A DNA stretch of 64,000 bases from Larkinella punicea (lineage in GTDB: Bacteria; Bacteroidota; Bacteroidia; Cytophagales; Spirosomataceae), in NCBI RefSeq assembly GCF_003334855.1, contig NZ_QOWE01000020.1:62001-126000 (forward strand). Direction: 5' to 3'. Below the pieces are notes generated by a model. That model made no database searches and was not told the origin of the DNA. It saw nothing but the letters and a program-made list of their open reading frames with translations. Shown in pieces: positions 33,035 through 42,166 of the stretch. The position numbers were made by a program, and so were the translations under genes. How positions within the stretch are numbered: the stretch's first letter is position 1; each line of letters begins with the position of its first letter.

Positions 33035-34045
33035 CTACTTTGCAATGATCACTTTCACGGCTTTCTGAACATTTTCGCCTTTCAGGGAACAGAAATACAG
33101 CCCGGCGGCCACATCCTGCAAGGTCACTTTCAGGTGGTATTTTCCAATCGCGTGGTGTTTGCGGGCCACCAGCGTCTGAATGATCCGGCCCTGCCCATCC
33201 ACCAGATCAATACCGGCATTGCCAGCCGACAGCAGTTGGTACAACACCGTTAGTTCGACCGTGGCCGGGTTCGGCGTCACCATCAGTTGTTCATTGCCCA
33301 ATAGATCATCCGTTCCGGCCACGCCCACGGTTTGCACGCCCGCCGTTGGTTTGACGGTGGTGGCCGCACTGGGATCGATCAGGACCGGTTTTGTAAACTC
33401 GATTTTTTTCTGAACGTCGTTCTTGCAATACCGCTCTTCGGCCCGGACAAAGGCTTTGACCGGCGCTTGAATGGCCATCTCATTGCTGATGTTGCTTCCG
33501 AATCTGCTCAGAATATCTTTTTGAATTTTTTCTCCGGTTTCCGCAATCCGCACCACACCTTCCTGTTCGGTTGAAACAAAGGAAAAGAGTGGTACCGGAA
33601 CACCTGCTGTCACCGCCCCGACATCCGTGGCCTGCGGAGCCATGCCCACCTGATGAACCGCCACATTCTCCATTGACGCCAGGGGGGAATAGGCCTTTGA
33701 CGTAAACAGCTCATTATCAAACACAAAATCCTGCCAAGTGCCGTTTATATTCGTGATTTCGAATTGTGAATCCCGCCCCGACCCGGCTTCCGGGGCCGTA
33801 AAGCCGTTGGGGGTGATGATGCTAAACTGGGCGGTTACGAGCCGGTGTGTACTCGATATGGAGGGCACGTACCAGGCCGTGATGCGCTGGGTGGCTTTAT
33901 CGTATGTCAACCGAAAGTCAACAGTCTGATCCTTTGCATTTTTCTGGGTGCATTGCGCCACCGTCACACGGGCTCCCAACAGTCCCAATCCCAGAATCAA
34001 AGAAGCGTTTCGCAAAACCTTCATCAGGTGCGTAGTCGTTTTCAT
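33035..34045 (-). CDS. Secreted protein with T9SS C-terminal sorting domain
   Basis: A 336-residue protein with an N-terminal signal peptide (ASLILGLGLLGARVTVAQ). The middle part, about residues 30-230, is beta-rich and not recognised. The last 80 residues have the type A T9SS sorting pattern: MVTPNPATVELTVLYQL, then GIDLVDGQGRIIQTL, and AAGLYFCSLKGENVQKAVKVIIAK. It should be carried to the cell surface by the type IX system. A TAnnTTTG promoter element lies 36 bases upstream and a strong terminator lies downstream, so it is a single-gene unit. Confidence 0.85.
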   Translation of the reverse strand: MKTTTHLMKVLRNASLILGLGLLGARVTVAQCTQKNAKDQTVDFRLTYDKATQRITAWYVPSISSTHRLVTAQFSIITPNGFTAPEAGSGRDSQFEITNINGTWQDFVFDNELFTSKAYSPLASMENVAVHQVGMAPQATDVGAVTAGVPVPLFSFVSTEQEGVVRIAETGEKIQKDILSRFGSNISNEMAIQAPVKAFVRAEERYCKNDVQKKIEFTKPVLIDPSAATTVKPTAGVQTVGVAGTDDLLGNEQLMVTPNPATVELTVLYQLLSAGNAGIDLVDGQGRIIQTLVARKHHAIGKYHLKVTLQDVAAGLYFCSLKGENVQKAVKVIIAK

Positions 34046-34080
34046 AGGCGGTCTTTCGGTGTGTTCATTTTTTTATTGTA

Positions 34081-34088
34081 CAAACATA
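34081..34088 (-). promoter_or_regulatory. Promoter -7 element for the T9SS cargo gene
   Basis: The minus strand reads TATGTTTG, an exact TAnnTTTG match, 36 bases upstream of the start codon at 34045 in an AT-rich gap. No clear -33 motif was seen. Confidence 0.5.
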
Positions 34089-34156
34089 CTACTTTAGAAG
34101 TTTTTTGTCCCCGAAAGTCACTATTTTGAAGAGCAAAAATGATTGAAAGGCGTTCG

Positions 34157-35479
34157 CTACGAGCGGGGAACGACCCAGTTGCCGTGGTAATGGGCCTGAG
34201 CCAGCAGGTTAGCTTTCTCATTGCCAACAATCTGTTTTTTTTCAGCATCCCAAACCAGCTTCTCACCGGTTCGGTAGGCAATGTTGCCCAGATGCGCGTG
34301 CAGAGCCACATCCCGGCCCACTTCTACCGGACAGTTGGGCTTCTGCCGGGTCCGGACGCAGGTCACAAAGTTCTGTGTATGGTTGTCCAGATCCTTTCCA
34401 TTCCCGAATTTCGGCGGCATGGCCGGAACGAGGTAATTTCCCGCGTCGGTTTCCGGAAAAAGCTCCCATTTGGAACGATCGATCACGACGGTTCCCAGGT
34501 TTCCGACGAAAGCCACGCCGTGTTCACGGTCGAACGGGCCGCGCCCCGTGCCGAGCGACTGCTCCCAGAGCAGCGTGAAATTGCCGTAATCATAAATCAC
34601 CTGCATCGTATCAGGTGTTTCGCTGGCATGGTCCGGAAAACCGTATTTGCCGCCCAGGGCCACGACGGTTTTGGGCGAACTGACATTCATGCCCGCCAGC
34701 CCGATGTCGATCATGTGAGCACCCCAGTCGGTCATCAGCCCCCCTGCATAATCCCAGAAATAACGAAAACTCCGATGAAACCGGTTCGGGTTGAACGGGC
34801 GTTTCGGAGCCGGTCCCAGCCAGAAGTCGTAATCGACACCCGCCGGAACGGGGCCGTCTGGCATAACCGGAAAACTTTTCCCGTACGGCATATACGCCCA
34901 GGTTTTGACCGAGCGAATCCGGCCGATTTTTCCCGAACGCACAAAATCCAGAGCCGCATTCCAATGCAGACCGCTGCGTTGCCATTGCCCCACCTGCACA
35001 ATGCGGTTGTGTTTTCGGGCGGCATCCACCATCAGATTGCATTCTTCGATGGAATTGGCGAGCGGTTTTTCCACGTACACATCCTTGCCCGCCTGGCAGG
35101 CATAGACGGTTTGCAGACAATGCCAATGGTCGGGCGTGCCGATGATTACGGCGTCGATGTCCTTGTTTTCCAGCAGTTTCCGAAAATCACTGTACAGAAC
35201 CGGTTTCTTTCCCGACGATTTTTCCAGTTCAGCCGCGCGTTTGTTCAGCACGTTGCTGTCGACATCGCACAAGGCGGCACACCGCACACCCGGCTGTTTG
35301 AGCATCGAATTGAGGTCGGACCAGCCCATGCTGTTGCAGCCGATCAGGGCCACCACCACTTCATCGGTCGGGGCGGTTTTTAAGGGCGCGGCAACGAGGT
35401 CGGTCAAGGCGGTTGTCAGGCCAACACTGGTGGCGATTTGGGACGATTTCTGAAGAAATTTTCTGCGGGAAGTGGTCAT
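34157..35479 (-). CDS. Tat-exported Gfo/Idh/MocA-family oxidoreductase
   Basis: A 440-residue protein with a twin-arginine signal (MTTSRRKFLQKSSQIATSVGL) at the ATG at 35479; the longer open frame to 35569 is rejected because the Tat signal should be terminal. The NAD(P)-binding part starts VVALIGCNSMGWSDL near residue 43. The family motif EKPLANSIEECN is near 135. The C-terminal domain contains DWGAHMIDIGLAGMN. Such exported enzymes in Bacteroidota act on sugars or cyclitols in the periplasm. It is divergent from an AraC-type regulator with a 191-base shared promoter gap. Confidence 0.92.
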   Translation of the reverse strand: MTTSRRKFLQKSSQIATSVGLTTALTDLVAAPLKTAPTDEVVVALIGCNSMGWSDLNSMLKQPGVRCAALCDVDSNVLNKRAAELEKSSGKKPVLYSDFRKLLENKDIDAVIIGTPDHWHCLQTVYACQAGKDVYVEKPLANSIEECNLMVDAARKHNRIVQVGQWQRSGLHWNAALDFVRSGKIGRIRSVKTWAYMPYGKSFPVMPDGPVPAGVDYDFWLGPAPKRPFNPNRFHRSFRYFWDYAGGLMTDWGAHMIDIGLAGMNVSSPKTVVALGGKYGFPDHASETPDTMQVIYDYGNFTLLWEQSLGTGRGPFDREHGVAFVGNLGTVVIDRSKWELFPETDAGNYLVPAMPPKFGNGKDLDNHTQNFVTCVRTRQKPNCPVEVGRDVALHAHLGNIAYRTGEKLVWDAEKKQIVGNEKANLLAQAHYHGNWVVPRS

Positions 35480-35670
35480 CAGGATTGTAGGAATAGTAGA
35501 CCAGCAAATTAGTACAATACAGACTAATTTTATCATTCTTCCGGCCGGTTTTCCGGAACAGGCCCACATCCATAGAAATTAACACTTTCCGGGCTGAGAC
35601 AGCCCCGAATCAACGTTGCAAATTTCATTGTAATTTTAGCGATTGTTGTGACCCATACGACCCTTAACCC

Positions 35671-36486
35671 ATGCAGATTACCATCAAAAACAAGCTGAAC
35701 CAGCGTGAACTGTTCCGGATCAAACGGATGAAGGAGGTAATTAAAACCACCAACCCGCATGGTCACAAAGATTACCTCGAAATCATTTACCTGGACGCCG
35801 GTGCCGGTACGCATCAGATTGATTTCAACCGGTTTACCGTAAAACCGCATAGCCTGTATCTGGTGATGCCGGGCCAGATTCACAGTTGGGAACTGACCGA
35901 GATTCCGAAAGGGTACGTGGTGATGGTGCAGAAGGACTTTTTGCTGGATCATCCTTTTTACGAAGCGCTGTTTCAAACGTTTCCGCTGGCCTTTCCGAGC
36001 GGTTTTGACCTGAGCCACATCCATCCGACCATCGTTGAGCTGTTCCGGAGCATCGAGGTCGAATATGAACAGCAGAACAGTAACTACCAGGCCATTATCC
36101 AGACCTATCTCCAATTGCTGCTCAACCTGCTGAAACGGGAAATCAAATCGAATGAAAGTCAGGCACTTCCAACCCTCTTAAAAGAGTTCTTCGCGCTGGT
36201 CGATGCGCAATTCAGAACCAACCGCGAGGTGGGCGACTACGCGCGACAATTGAATGTTACGTCTAAAACGCTCAACAACACCTGCCGGAAAATCGTAAAC
36301 CGAACGGCGGGCGAAATCATCGACGAACGGCTGACGACCGAATCGAAAAAACTCCTTTTGTATTCCTTCCAGACCCTGAAAGAAGTGGCGTATGAACTGG
36401 GCTTTACGGACCCCTCCCATTTTAATAAGTTCTTTAAACGCCAAACCGGCGTTTTGCCGAGCGTCTACCGGAAAGGAATTTCCTGA
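35671..36486 (+). CDS. AraC-family transcriptional regulator
   Basis: A 271-residue regulator. The N-terminal half is a cupin-like sensor domain (TNPHGHKDYLEIIYLDAGAG, PHSLYLVMPGQIHSWEL). The C-terminal 100 residues are the double helix-turn-helix: VGDYARQLNVTSKTLNNTCRK and TLKEVAYELGFTDPSHFNKFFKRQTG, the second matching the AraC signature. It lies between the divergent oxidoreductase and the downstream TonB-dependent receptor, either of which may be its target. Confidence 0.93.
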   Translation: MQITIKNKLNQRELFRIKRMKEVIKTTNPHGHKDYLEIIYLDAGAGTHQIDFNRFTVKPHSLYLVMPGQIHSWELTEIPKGYVVMVQKDFLLDHPFYEALFQTFPLAFPSGFDLSHIHPTIVELFRSIEVEYEQQNSNYQAIIQTYLQLLLNLLKREIKSNESQALPTLLKEFFALVDAQFRTNREVGDYARQLNVTSKTLNNTCRKIVNRTAGEIIDERLTTESKKLLLYSFQTLKEVAYELGFTDPSHFNKFFKRQTGVLPSVYRKGIS

Positions 36487-36537
36487 ATGTACCAGTTTAC
36501 GGCTGTAATCTACAAAACCGCCTGACATAGCGGGATA

Positions 36538-36545
36538 TACCTTTG
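36538..36545 (+). promoter_or_regulatory. Promoter -7 element for the TonB-dependent receptor gene
   Basis: TACCTTTG matches TAnnTTTG exactly and lies 37 bases before the ATG at 36582, in the 95-base gap after the AraC gene. The upstream -33 element is not clear. Confidence 0.5.
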
Positions 36546-36581
36546 CCTCTGACTAACTCACAAGGCGAAGGTATACTTCCG

Positions 36582-39032
36582 ATGAAATTTTTTGTAACCC
36601 TGCTGGCCACATTTCTGGCGATCCCGTTCGTTCAGGCCCAAAATTCCGGATCGATTACCGGTAAAATAGTCGATCATGAAACCAACCGCCCCTTGCCATT
36701 TGGTTCGGTAGCGCTCTACAAGAGCCAGGATTCGACGCTGGTCAATGGCACCCTGACGGACGACGCGGGAAATTTCAAATTCGATAACGTTCCCGCTGCG
36801 CCGTATTACATAGAAGCCCAGTACATCGGGTATCGCAAAAAACGGTTCAGCCTCCCGGTTTCTGCTCAACCAACCGTTCCCCAAATCATCGCATTACAGG
36901 CTGATACGCAGACACTTCAGCAGGTGAACGTCCAGGGCGAACGGCAAACCGTCGACAACAAAATTGACCGGCAGGTCTACCGCGCGGATAAATTCATCGG
37001 CAGCCAGGGCGGAACGGCCATCGACGTCCTGAAAAACACGCCTTCCGTTACGGTCGACAGCGAAGGCGGCATTACGCTCCGGGGGTCGTCGGGCTTTCTG
37101 GTGCTGGTCAACGGAAAACCGGTTCAGACCGATCCGACCCTGATCTTAAACCAGATTCCCGCCAATTCGATTGAAAACGTCGAAGTGATCACTTCCCCCT
37201 CGGCCCGGTTCGACCCGGACGGCAAGGGCGGTATCATCAACATTACGACGAAAACCGCACAGGCCGGTCAACGGTCTTTTTCGGCCAATATTCAGGGCGG
37301 TTTGCCTTCGCTGTATACCTACGACAACCTGAACAAGCCCGTCCGGTTTGGGGCCGATGCCACGTTCAGTATGAAGTCGGCCAAGTGGGATGTAACCGTC
37401 AGTGGGAATTATTTCCGCAACGACATCGCCGGTCGGCGGGTGGGCGACGTCAACACCACCATTGGCAACCGCTACACGGCCTTCCCCTCGGTGGGCGAAC
37501 GGAGTTTTATCCGGTATAACTACACGGGCCGGGCTTCGGCGACCTATACGCCCAACGAAAACAACGCGTTTTCGGCGGGGTTCTACACCGGTTTTCGTTC
37601 GCAGTCGCGCCGGGCCGACATCGTTTACGACAATACCAAAACCGACCTGGTTACGGGGGATGTCATCGGCCGGATTTCGTATTTCAATTCGAACATCGCC
37701 CGCAAGTCCAGCGCCATTACGCTCGGCAATCTGGACTATAGTCACACTTTTTCCAATAAATCCCTTCTTACGGTTTCCGGTCTCTTCGAAAAAGCCGATC
37801 TGGACGGGTTAACGACCAATGCGAACCTGCGGATGCCCGACCGGCAAACGGTTTTGCAAAACACCCGCAACCCCAGCCAGAACCCGCTGAATGCCTACCG
37901 GTTGAAGGCCGATTACGCCGTCACGGTGGGCAAGGGCAAACTCGAAACCGGTTACCAATACCGCAACCAGGTTCAGAAAGGCAATTTTCAGTACCTCGAC
38001 CAGAATCTGGAAACCGGTGCGTTTGTGGTCGTTCCGCAGTTCAGCAGCACGACGAAGGTTCTGAACGAGATTCATTCGGTGTATGGGCAGTATTCGGCCA
38101 AAACCGGGAAACTGGAATACATCGGCGGACTGCGGTATGAATACGCCACGAGAGCTTTTACGGCAGGGAATCAGGAAACCCGGAACCTGAATTTATCCAA
38201 CCTTTTCCCTTCGCTAAATGTCCAGTACGCCATCAGCAAAACGCTGCGGGCCAAAGCCGGATACAGCAAACGGGTGCAACGCTCGACCAACAACGAGCTG
38301 AACCCGTTTCCGGAGCGCGAGCACTCCGAAACCCTCGAATCCGGCGACCCCAACATTTTGCCCGAATTCATCGACCTGTCGGAAATCGGACTGATCAAAG
38401 ATTTTGATAAGGGCAATCTCTTCGTAACGCTTTACAACCAGCGCATTAAAAATGTGGTAAACCGCGTCAACAGCGTCTACAACGATACGATTCTCAACCG
38501 GATTTACACGAATGCCGGGCTGGCCACATCCTGGGGACTGGAAGCCGGAACGACCCTGAATCTGACGAAAGCCTGGCAGGTGTATGCAGGCGGAAACGTG
38601 TACCGTTACCAGATCAAGGGGGCGCTGTTCAACAACGCGGTGATCGTGAACACGTCGAGTGTGGTTTATTCCATCAATGCCAATACGACGGTCCGGTTTT
38701 CGCCCACGTTTCAGGTCCAGGCCACCCTGAATTACCTCTCGAAACGAATCACGGCCCAGGGTGAAGATTCCCGGTTTATCATTCCGGGTGCGTCGGCCAA
38801 AAAGACTTTTTTGAAGGGCCGGATGACGGCCACCCTGCAATGGCAAAACATCGACCTGGGTTTACTGGGCACCAACCAGCAACGCATCACGACCTTTGGC
38901 CGGAATTTTTATACCACCACCAACTACATCCAGGAAACCGACATTTTCCTGCTGAACCTCAGTTACACCTTTAACCAGACCTCCAAAAAGGCCCGGCTGC
39001 CGGCCAGCGAATTTGGGGAGAAGGAGTTTTGA
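36582..39032 (+). CDS. TonB-dependent outer-membrane receptor with carboxypeptidase-regulatory-like N domain
   Basis: An 816-residue outer-membrane protein. The ATG at 36582 begins the signal peptide (MKFFVTLLATFLAIPFVQAQ); an upstream in-frame TTG is not used. Residues about 22-110 form a CarboxypepD_reg-like beta-sandwich. A plug domain follows (TAIDVLKNTPSVTVDSEGG ... GKGGIINITTK), then a large barrel ending EFGEKEF. It is of the outer-membrane beta-barrel family common in Bacteroidota rather than SusC, since no SusD partner follows. The ligand is unknown. A regulator gene lies just upstream. Confidence 0.9.
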   Translation: MKFFVTLLATFLAIPFVQAQNSGSITGKIVDHETNRPLPFGSVALYKSQDSTLVNGTLTDDAGNFKFDNVPAAPYYIEAQYIGYRKKRFSLPVSAQPTVPQIIALQADTQTLQQVNVQGERQTVDNKIDRQVYRADKFIGSQGGTAIDVLKNTPSVTVDSEGGITLRGSSGFLVLVNGKPVQTDPTLILNQIPANSIENVEVITSPSARFDPDGKGGIINITTKTAQAGQRSFSANIQGGLPSLYTYDNLNKPVRFGADATFSMKSAKWDVTVSGNYFRNDIAGRRVGDVNTTIGNRYTAFPSVGERSFIRYNYTGRASATYTPNENNAFSAGFYTGFRSQSRRADIVYDNTKTDLVTGDVIGRISYFNSNIARKSSAITLGNLDYSHTFSNKSLLTVSGLFEKADLDGLTTNANLRMPDRQTVLQNTRNPSQNPLNAYRLKADYAVTVGKGKLETGYQYRNQVQKGNFQYLDQNLETGAFVVVPQFSSTTKVLNEIHSVYGQYSAKTGKLEYIGGLRYEYATRAFTAGNQETRNLNLSNLFPSLNVQYAISKTLRAKAGYSKRVQRSTNNELNPFPEREHSETLESGDPNILPEFIDLSEIGLIKDFDKGNLFVTLYNQRIKNVVNRVNSVYNDTILNRIYTNAGLATSWGLEAGTTLNLTKAWQVYAGGNVYRYQIKGALFNNAVIVNTSSVVYSINANTTVRFSPTFQVQATLNYLSKRITAQGEDSRFIIPGASAKKTFLKGRMTATLQWQNIDLGLLGTNQQRITTFGRNFYTTTNYIQETDIFLLNLSYTFNQTSKKARLPASEFGEKEF

Positions 39033-39094
39033 GGAGGTGACGTCGGGTTAAACTCAGAATGGCATACGATCAATTTGACCCAGGCAGCGCGGCC

Positions 39095-40078
39095 CTATCG
39101 CCCCAGCAATTTCCGGAACGGTTTCAAAATCAGCCCGCCGATCCGGCGCACCGCCGTCGGAATCGTGATGCGCATCGCGTAGCCTTCGTTGTCCTGTTTG
39201 ATGTACTCGTCGATGTATTTGTTGGCGACCTTTTCGCCGGTGATGATGTTGGTAATCTGGCGCAGATACAATTTATCCAACGGCATGTCCGACTGTAACG
39301 GCGTGTAATACACGCAATCCTGAAAAAAGTAATGCGTTACCTGACTGTACCGGGTCGAACCGGGGGTCAGAATCTTCTCGCCACCGTGCAGCAAATTGGC
39401 GGCCCAAATAATGGCATGGCCCTTTTTCATGTTCAGAACGGCTTTCTTCAAATCCTGGGCCTCAATCATATCGCTCAGAAAATCAGCGTATTTTGGATAG
39501 GTCTTCCCGTAGGCTTCGTCCAGGCTTTTGGCCGAAGTAGCCCGAATTCCGATGTCTGACAAATCATAAAATGGCAGCTTGTGACTACCGGGGTAGTAGT
39601 GCAGCGGACCGTTGTCGTCGCGGACATCCTCCAGCGCCACCCAGACCCCGCACATGAACCGCTGCGGAATCGAATGAAAGTGCATCGAATCGCTGTGTGT
39701 CCGTTGCTGCGTACCGAGTTTGAAGTTCAGCGTCTGAAACGGAATTGGCTCCCGGCGATAGAGCGTTCGCAGCACGTCCAGCACCTTCGGAGCAATGGCA
39801 ATCTGCCGCACGGCGTCGACATCCCGCCAGGCATCCTGAATCCGGTCATCCTTGACTGCCAGGTGTTTAGGTTCCAGTTTTTCCAGAGCCGTGTTCAGAA
39901 TCGACTCGTCAATATCCGGATCGAAAACCACAAAACCGCCTTCGGCATACTGCGTTACAATGCGTTCCATTTCGGGACTTAAATTCGCTTTTTTTAATTC
40001 GGAGCGAAAAAAAGGAGACTCCGTCCACGGAAGATTCATGCTGTAATTTTCGGTAGATTGTGAGGTTGCCACGGCCAT
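39095..40078 (-). CDS. Phytanoyl-CoA dioxygenase (PhyH) family protein
   Basis: A 327-residue non-heme Fe(II)/2-oxoglutarate-dependent oxygenase. The metal triad is visible: His-X-Asp in RTHSDSMHFHS near residue 132, and the distal His in AANLLHGGEKI near 232, with the following Arg (GSTRYSQ) positioned to bind 2-oxoglutarate. Other family features are LEDVRDDNGPLHYYPGSHK. The substrate is unknown; relatives hydroxylate lipids, amino acids or natural products. It is a single gene, convergent with the receptor gene and divergent from nuoL. Confidence 0.9.
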   Translation of the reverse strand: MAVATSQSTENYSMNLPWTESPFFRSELKKANLSPEMERIVTQYAEGGFVVFDPDIDESILNTALEKLEPKHLAVKDDRIQDAWRDVDAVRQIAIAPKVLDVLRTLYRREPIPFQTLNFKLGTQQRTHSDSMHFHSIPQRFMCGVWVALEDVRDDNGPLHYYPGSHKLPFYDLSDIGIRATSAKSLDEAYGKTYPKYADFLSDMIEAQDLKKAVLNMKKGHAIIWAANLLHGGEKILTPGSTRYSQVTHYFFQDCVYYTPLQSDMPLDKLYLRQITNIITGEKVANKYIDEYIKQDNEGYAMRITIPTAVRRIGGLILKPFRKLLGR

Positions 40079-40106
40079 CGGAATGAAGAGAATTAAGGGT
40101 GTGAAT

Positions 40107-40114
40107 CAAATTTA
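40107..40114 (-). promoter_or_regulatory. Promoter -7 element for the PhyH-family gene
   Basis: The minus strand reads TAAATTTG, an exact TAnnTTTG match, 29 bases before the start codon at 40078 in an AT-rich gap shared with nuoL. Confidence 0.5.
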
Positions 40115-40226
40115 TAATGCGATTGATTAGTACGTCACTAATATGCCATAAAAGTAACTAATTATTTTTATTGGTTGGTTTATTCAGGATATTTGCCCCG
40201 GCAAACGTCCGGCGTTATCTTGCGCG

Positions 40227-42131
40227 ATGTTCGACGAAAATACCATCCATACACTTCTCTGGCTTCTCATCGTTCTGCCCTTTCTGAGCGGCACCCTGAG
40301 CCTGTTGGCGGGTCGGCGAATTAATCTCTGGGCCGGGGGGGCAGCCGCAGTCCTGACGCTGGCCGGGCTGGGTTTGTCGGTCTTCGTGGCCACCCAAACC
40401 GGCACCGATGTTCTAACCCTCCGCACAGACTGGCTCCTGATTCCGGGTCGGGCGGTTCCCATCACTTTCCGGCTCGATTCGCTCACCTTACTGATGCTGG
40501 TCATCGTGCATTTCATCGCCCTGCTGGTCCAGCTTTATTCCATCTCCTATCTGCACGACGAGCGCGACCGCTACCGGTATTTTGGGTTTCTGAGTCTTTT
40601 CATCGGTTCCATGCTCGGCATCGTGCTGGCGGGCAATCTAATCGTTCTATATGCCTTCTGGGAGCTGGTTGGCCTGTCGTCGTATCTGCTCATCGGTTTT
40701 TGGTTTCAAAAACCGGCTGCGGCTGCCGCGGCCAAAAAGGCGTTTATCATGAACCGCATTGGCGATGCGGGTTTTCTCCTCGGCATTTTTCTATTGCTTT
40801 TTCAAGCGGGAACCACCGACCTGGCCGAACTCCCGGACCTGTTTGTTTCCAACGGGCCGCTGGCGACGCTGACCGGTTTTTGTCTCTTTTGCGGCTGTAT
40901 TGGCAAGTCGGCCCAGTTCCCGCTCACGACCTGGCTCCCCGACGCGATGGAAGGCCCAACGCCGGTTTCGGCCCTGATTCATGCCGCCACAATGGTGGCC
41001 GCCGGTATTTTCCTGCTCGCCCGCATCCACTTCTTACTGACGCCCGACGCCCTGCTGCTCATCACCATCGTCGGCACGATCACCATGCTGATGGCGGCTT
41101 ATTCGGCGCTCTATCAAACCGATATTAAAAAAGTGCTGGCCTATTCCACCGTCTCGCAACTCGGCCTGATGGTGATCGGGATGGGAACCAGCAACGTAAG
41201 CGGAGCGCTTTTTCACCTGACGACCCACGCCTTTTTCAAAGCCGGGTTGTTTCTGGCCGCCGGGTCGGTCATTCACGGCGTTCATACACAGGACATGCGG
41301 CAGATGGGCGGTTTGCGCAAAGCCATGCCCCTCACCTTCACCGGTTGGGCGGTTTGTGCGGCTGCGCTGGCCGGCATTCCCTTTTTCTCTGGTTTTCTGT
41401 CGAAAGAAACCATTCTGACCGGCGCGTTTGGCTGGGCTGGGGCGCAGGGCGGTTTGGCCTATATCATTCCCATCCTGGCGGTTTTATCGTCCGGCTTAAC
41501 GGCCTGTTACATGGCCCGGCAAGGTCGGCTGGTGTTCTTTGGTGACGCCCGAAACCCGAAAAATCGGGCGCACGAGTCGGATCTGCTACTGACGGTTCCG
41601 GTCCTGTTGCTGGCGGTTTTATCCATCGGTTTTGTGTTTGCCGGAAACCCGTTTTCGGCGGAACACGGCTGGTTTTTCCGGTTATTTCCCGCCGTCGGCG
41701 ATCACGGGGGCCATCTGTGGATTGCGTTGCTTTCCATTTCGGTCGTTGCGCTGGGCTTGTGGCTGGGCTGGCGAATGCCGGTTTTGACAAAATCCAGCTC
41801 CCTGAGCCGGTTGTCGGAACACAACTGGTACCTCGACGGCTTCTACAAACGGCTGATCGTCCGCCCGTTTGTTCGGCTGGCGTATCTCTCATACGGTTTC
41901 GATCGCCGGGTGATCGACAAGCTGGTTGATTTCGTCGGTATTGGCACCGTTGTGCTGTCTCACATGATTGGCTGGGCCGATCGCATGATTGTCGATGGGC
42001 TGGTCAACGGGGCGTCGTGGCTGGCGCAGCGGCTGGGCAACCTGACCCGATCGGTGCAAAACGGCCGGGTGCAATCCTACATTGCCAGTGCGGTGGTGGG
42101 TTTATTAGTAATTCTCTGGTTTTTGATCTAG
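40227..42131 (+). CDS. nuoL: NADH-quinone oxidoreductase subunit L
   Basis: The distal antiporter-like, proton-pumping subunit of complex I with its long lateral helix. The 634-residue length and about 16 membrane helices are usual. Conserved segments are LYAFWELVGLSSYLLIGFWF near residue 140 (with the key Glu), GKSAQFPLTTWLPDAMEGPTP near 230 (key Lys) and AYSTVSQLGLMVIGMG near 310. nuoM follows after 35 bases. The upstream gene is divergent, so this pair must have its own promoter, about 38 kb from nuoI-nuoJ-nuoK. Confidence 0.97.
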   Translation: MFDENTIHTLLWLLIVLPFLSGTLSLLAGRRINLWAGGAAAVLTLAGLGLSVFVATQTGTDVLTLRTDWLLIPGRAVPITFRLDSLTLLMLVIVHFIALLVQLYSISYLHDERDRYRYFGFLSLFIGSMLGIVLAGNLIVLYAFWELVGLSSYLLIGFWFQKPAAAAAAKKAFIMNRIGDAGFLLGIFLLLFQAGTTDLAELPDLFVSNGPLATLTGFCLFCGCIGKSAQFPLTTWLPDAMEGPTPVSALIHAATMVAAGIFLLARIHFLLTPDALLLITIVGTITMLMAAYSALYQTDIKKVLAYSTVSQLGLMVIGMGTSNVSGALFHLTTHAFFKAGLFLAAGSVIHGVHTQDMRQMGGLRKAMPLTFTGWAVCAAALAGIPFFSGFLSKETILTGAFGWAGAQGGLAYIIPILAVLSSGLTACYMARQGRLVFFGDARNPKNRAHESDLLLTVPVLLLAVLSIGFVFAGNPFSAEHGWFFRLFPAVGDHGGHLWIALLSISVVALGLWLGWRMPVLTKSSSLSRLSEHNWYLDGFYKRLIVRPFVRLAYLSYGFDRRVIDKLVDFVGIGTVVLSHMIGWADRMIVDGLVNGASWLAQRLGNLTRSVQNGRVQSYIASAVVGLLVILWFLI

Positions 42132-42166
42132 TCGGTTGCCGCGTTGGCGGTTCCTGACAAACTATT

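Noticed and set aside
34139-35383. A 414-codon open frame on the plus strand.
   Set aside because: It lies opposite the Gfo/Idh/MocA gene; its translation is rich in His, Arg and Pro with no fold signature.
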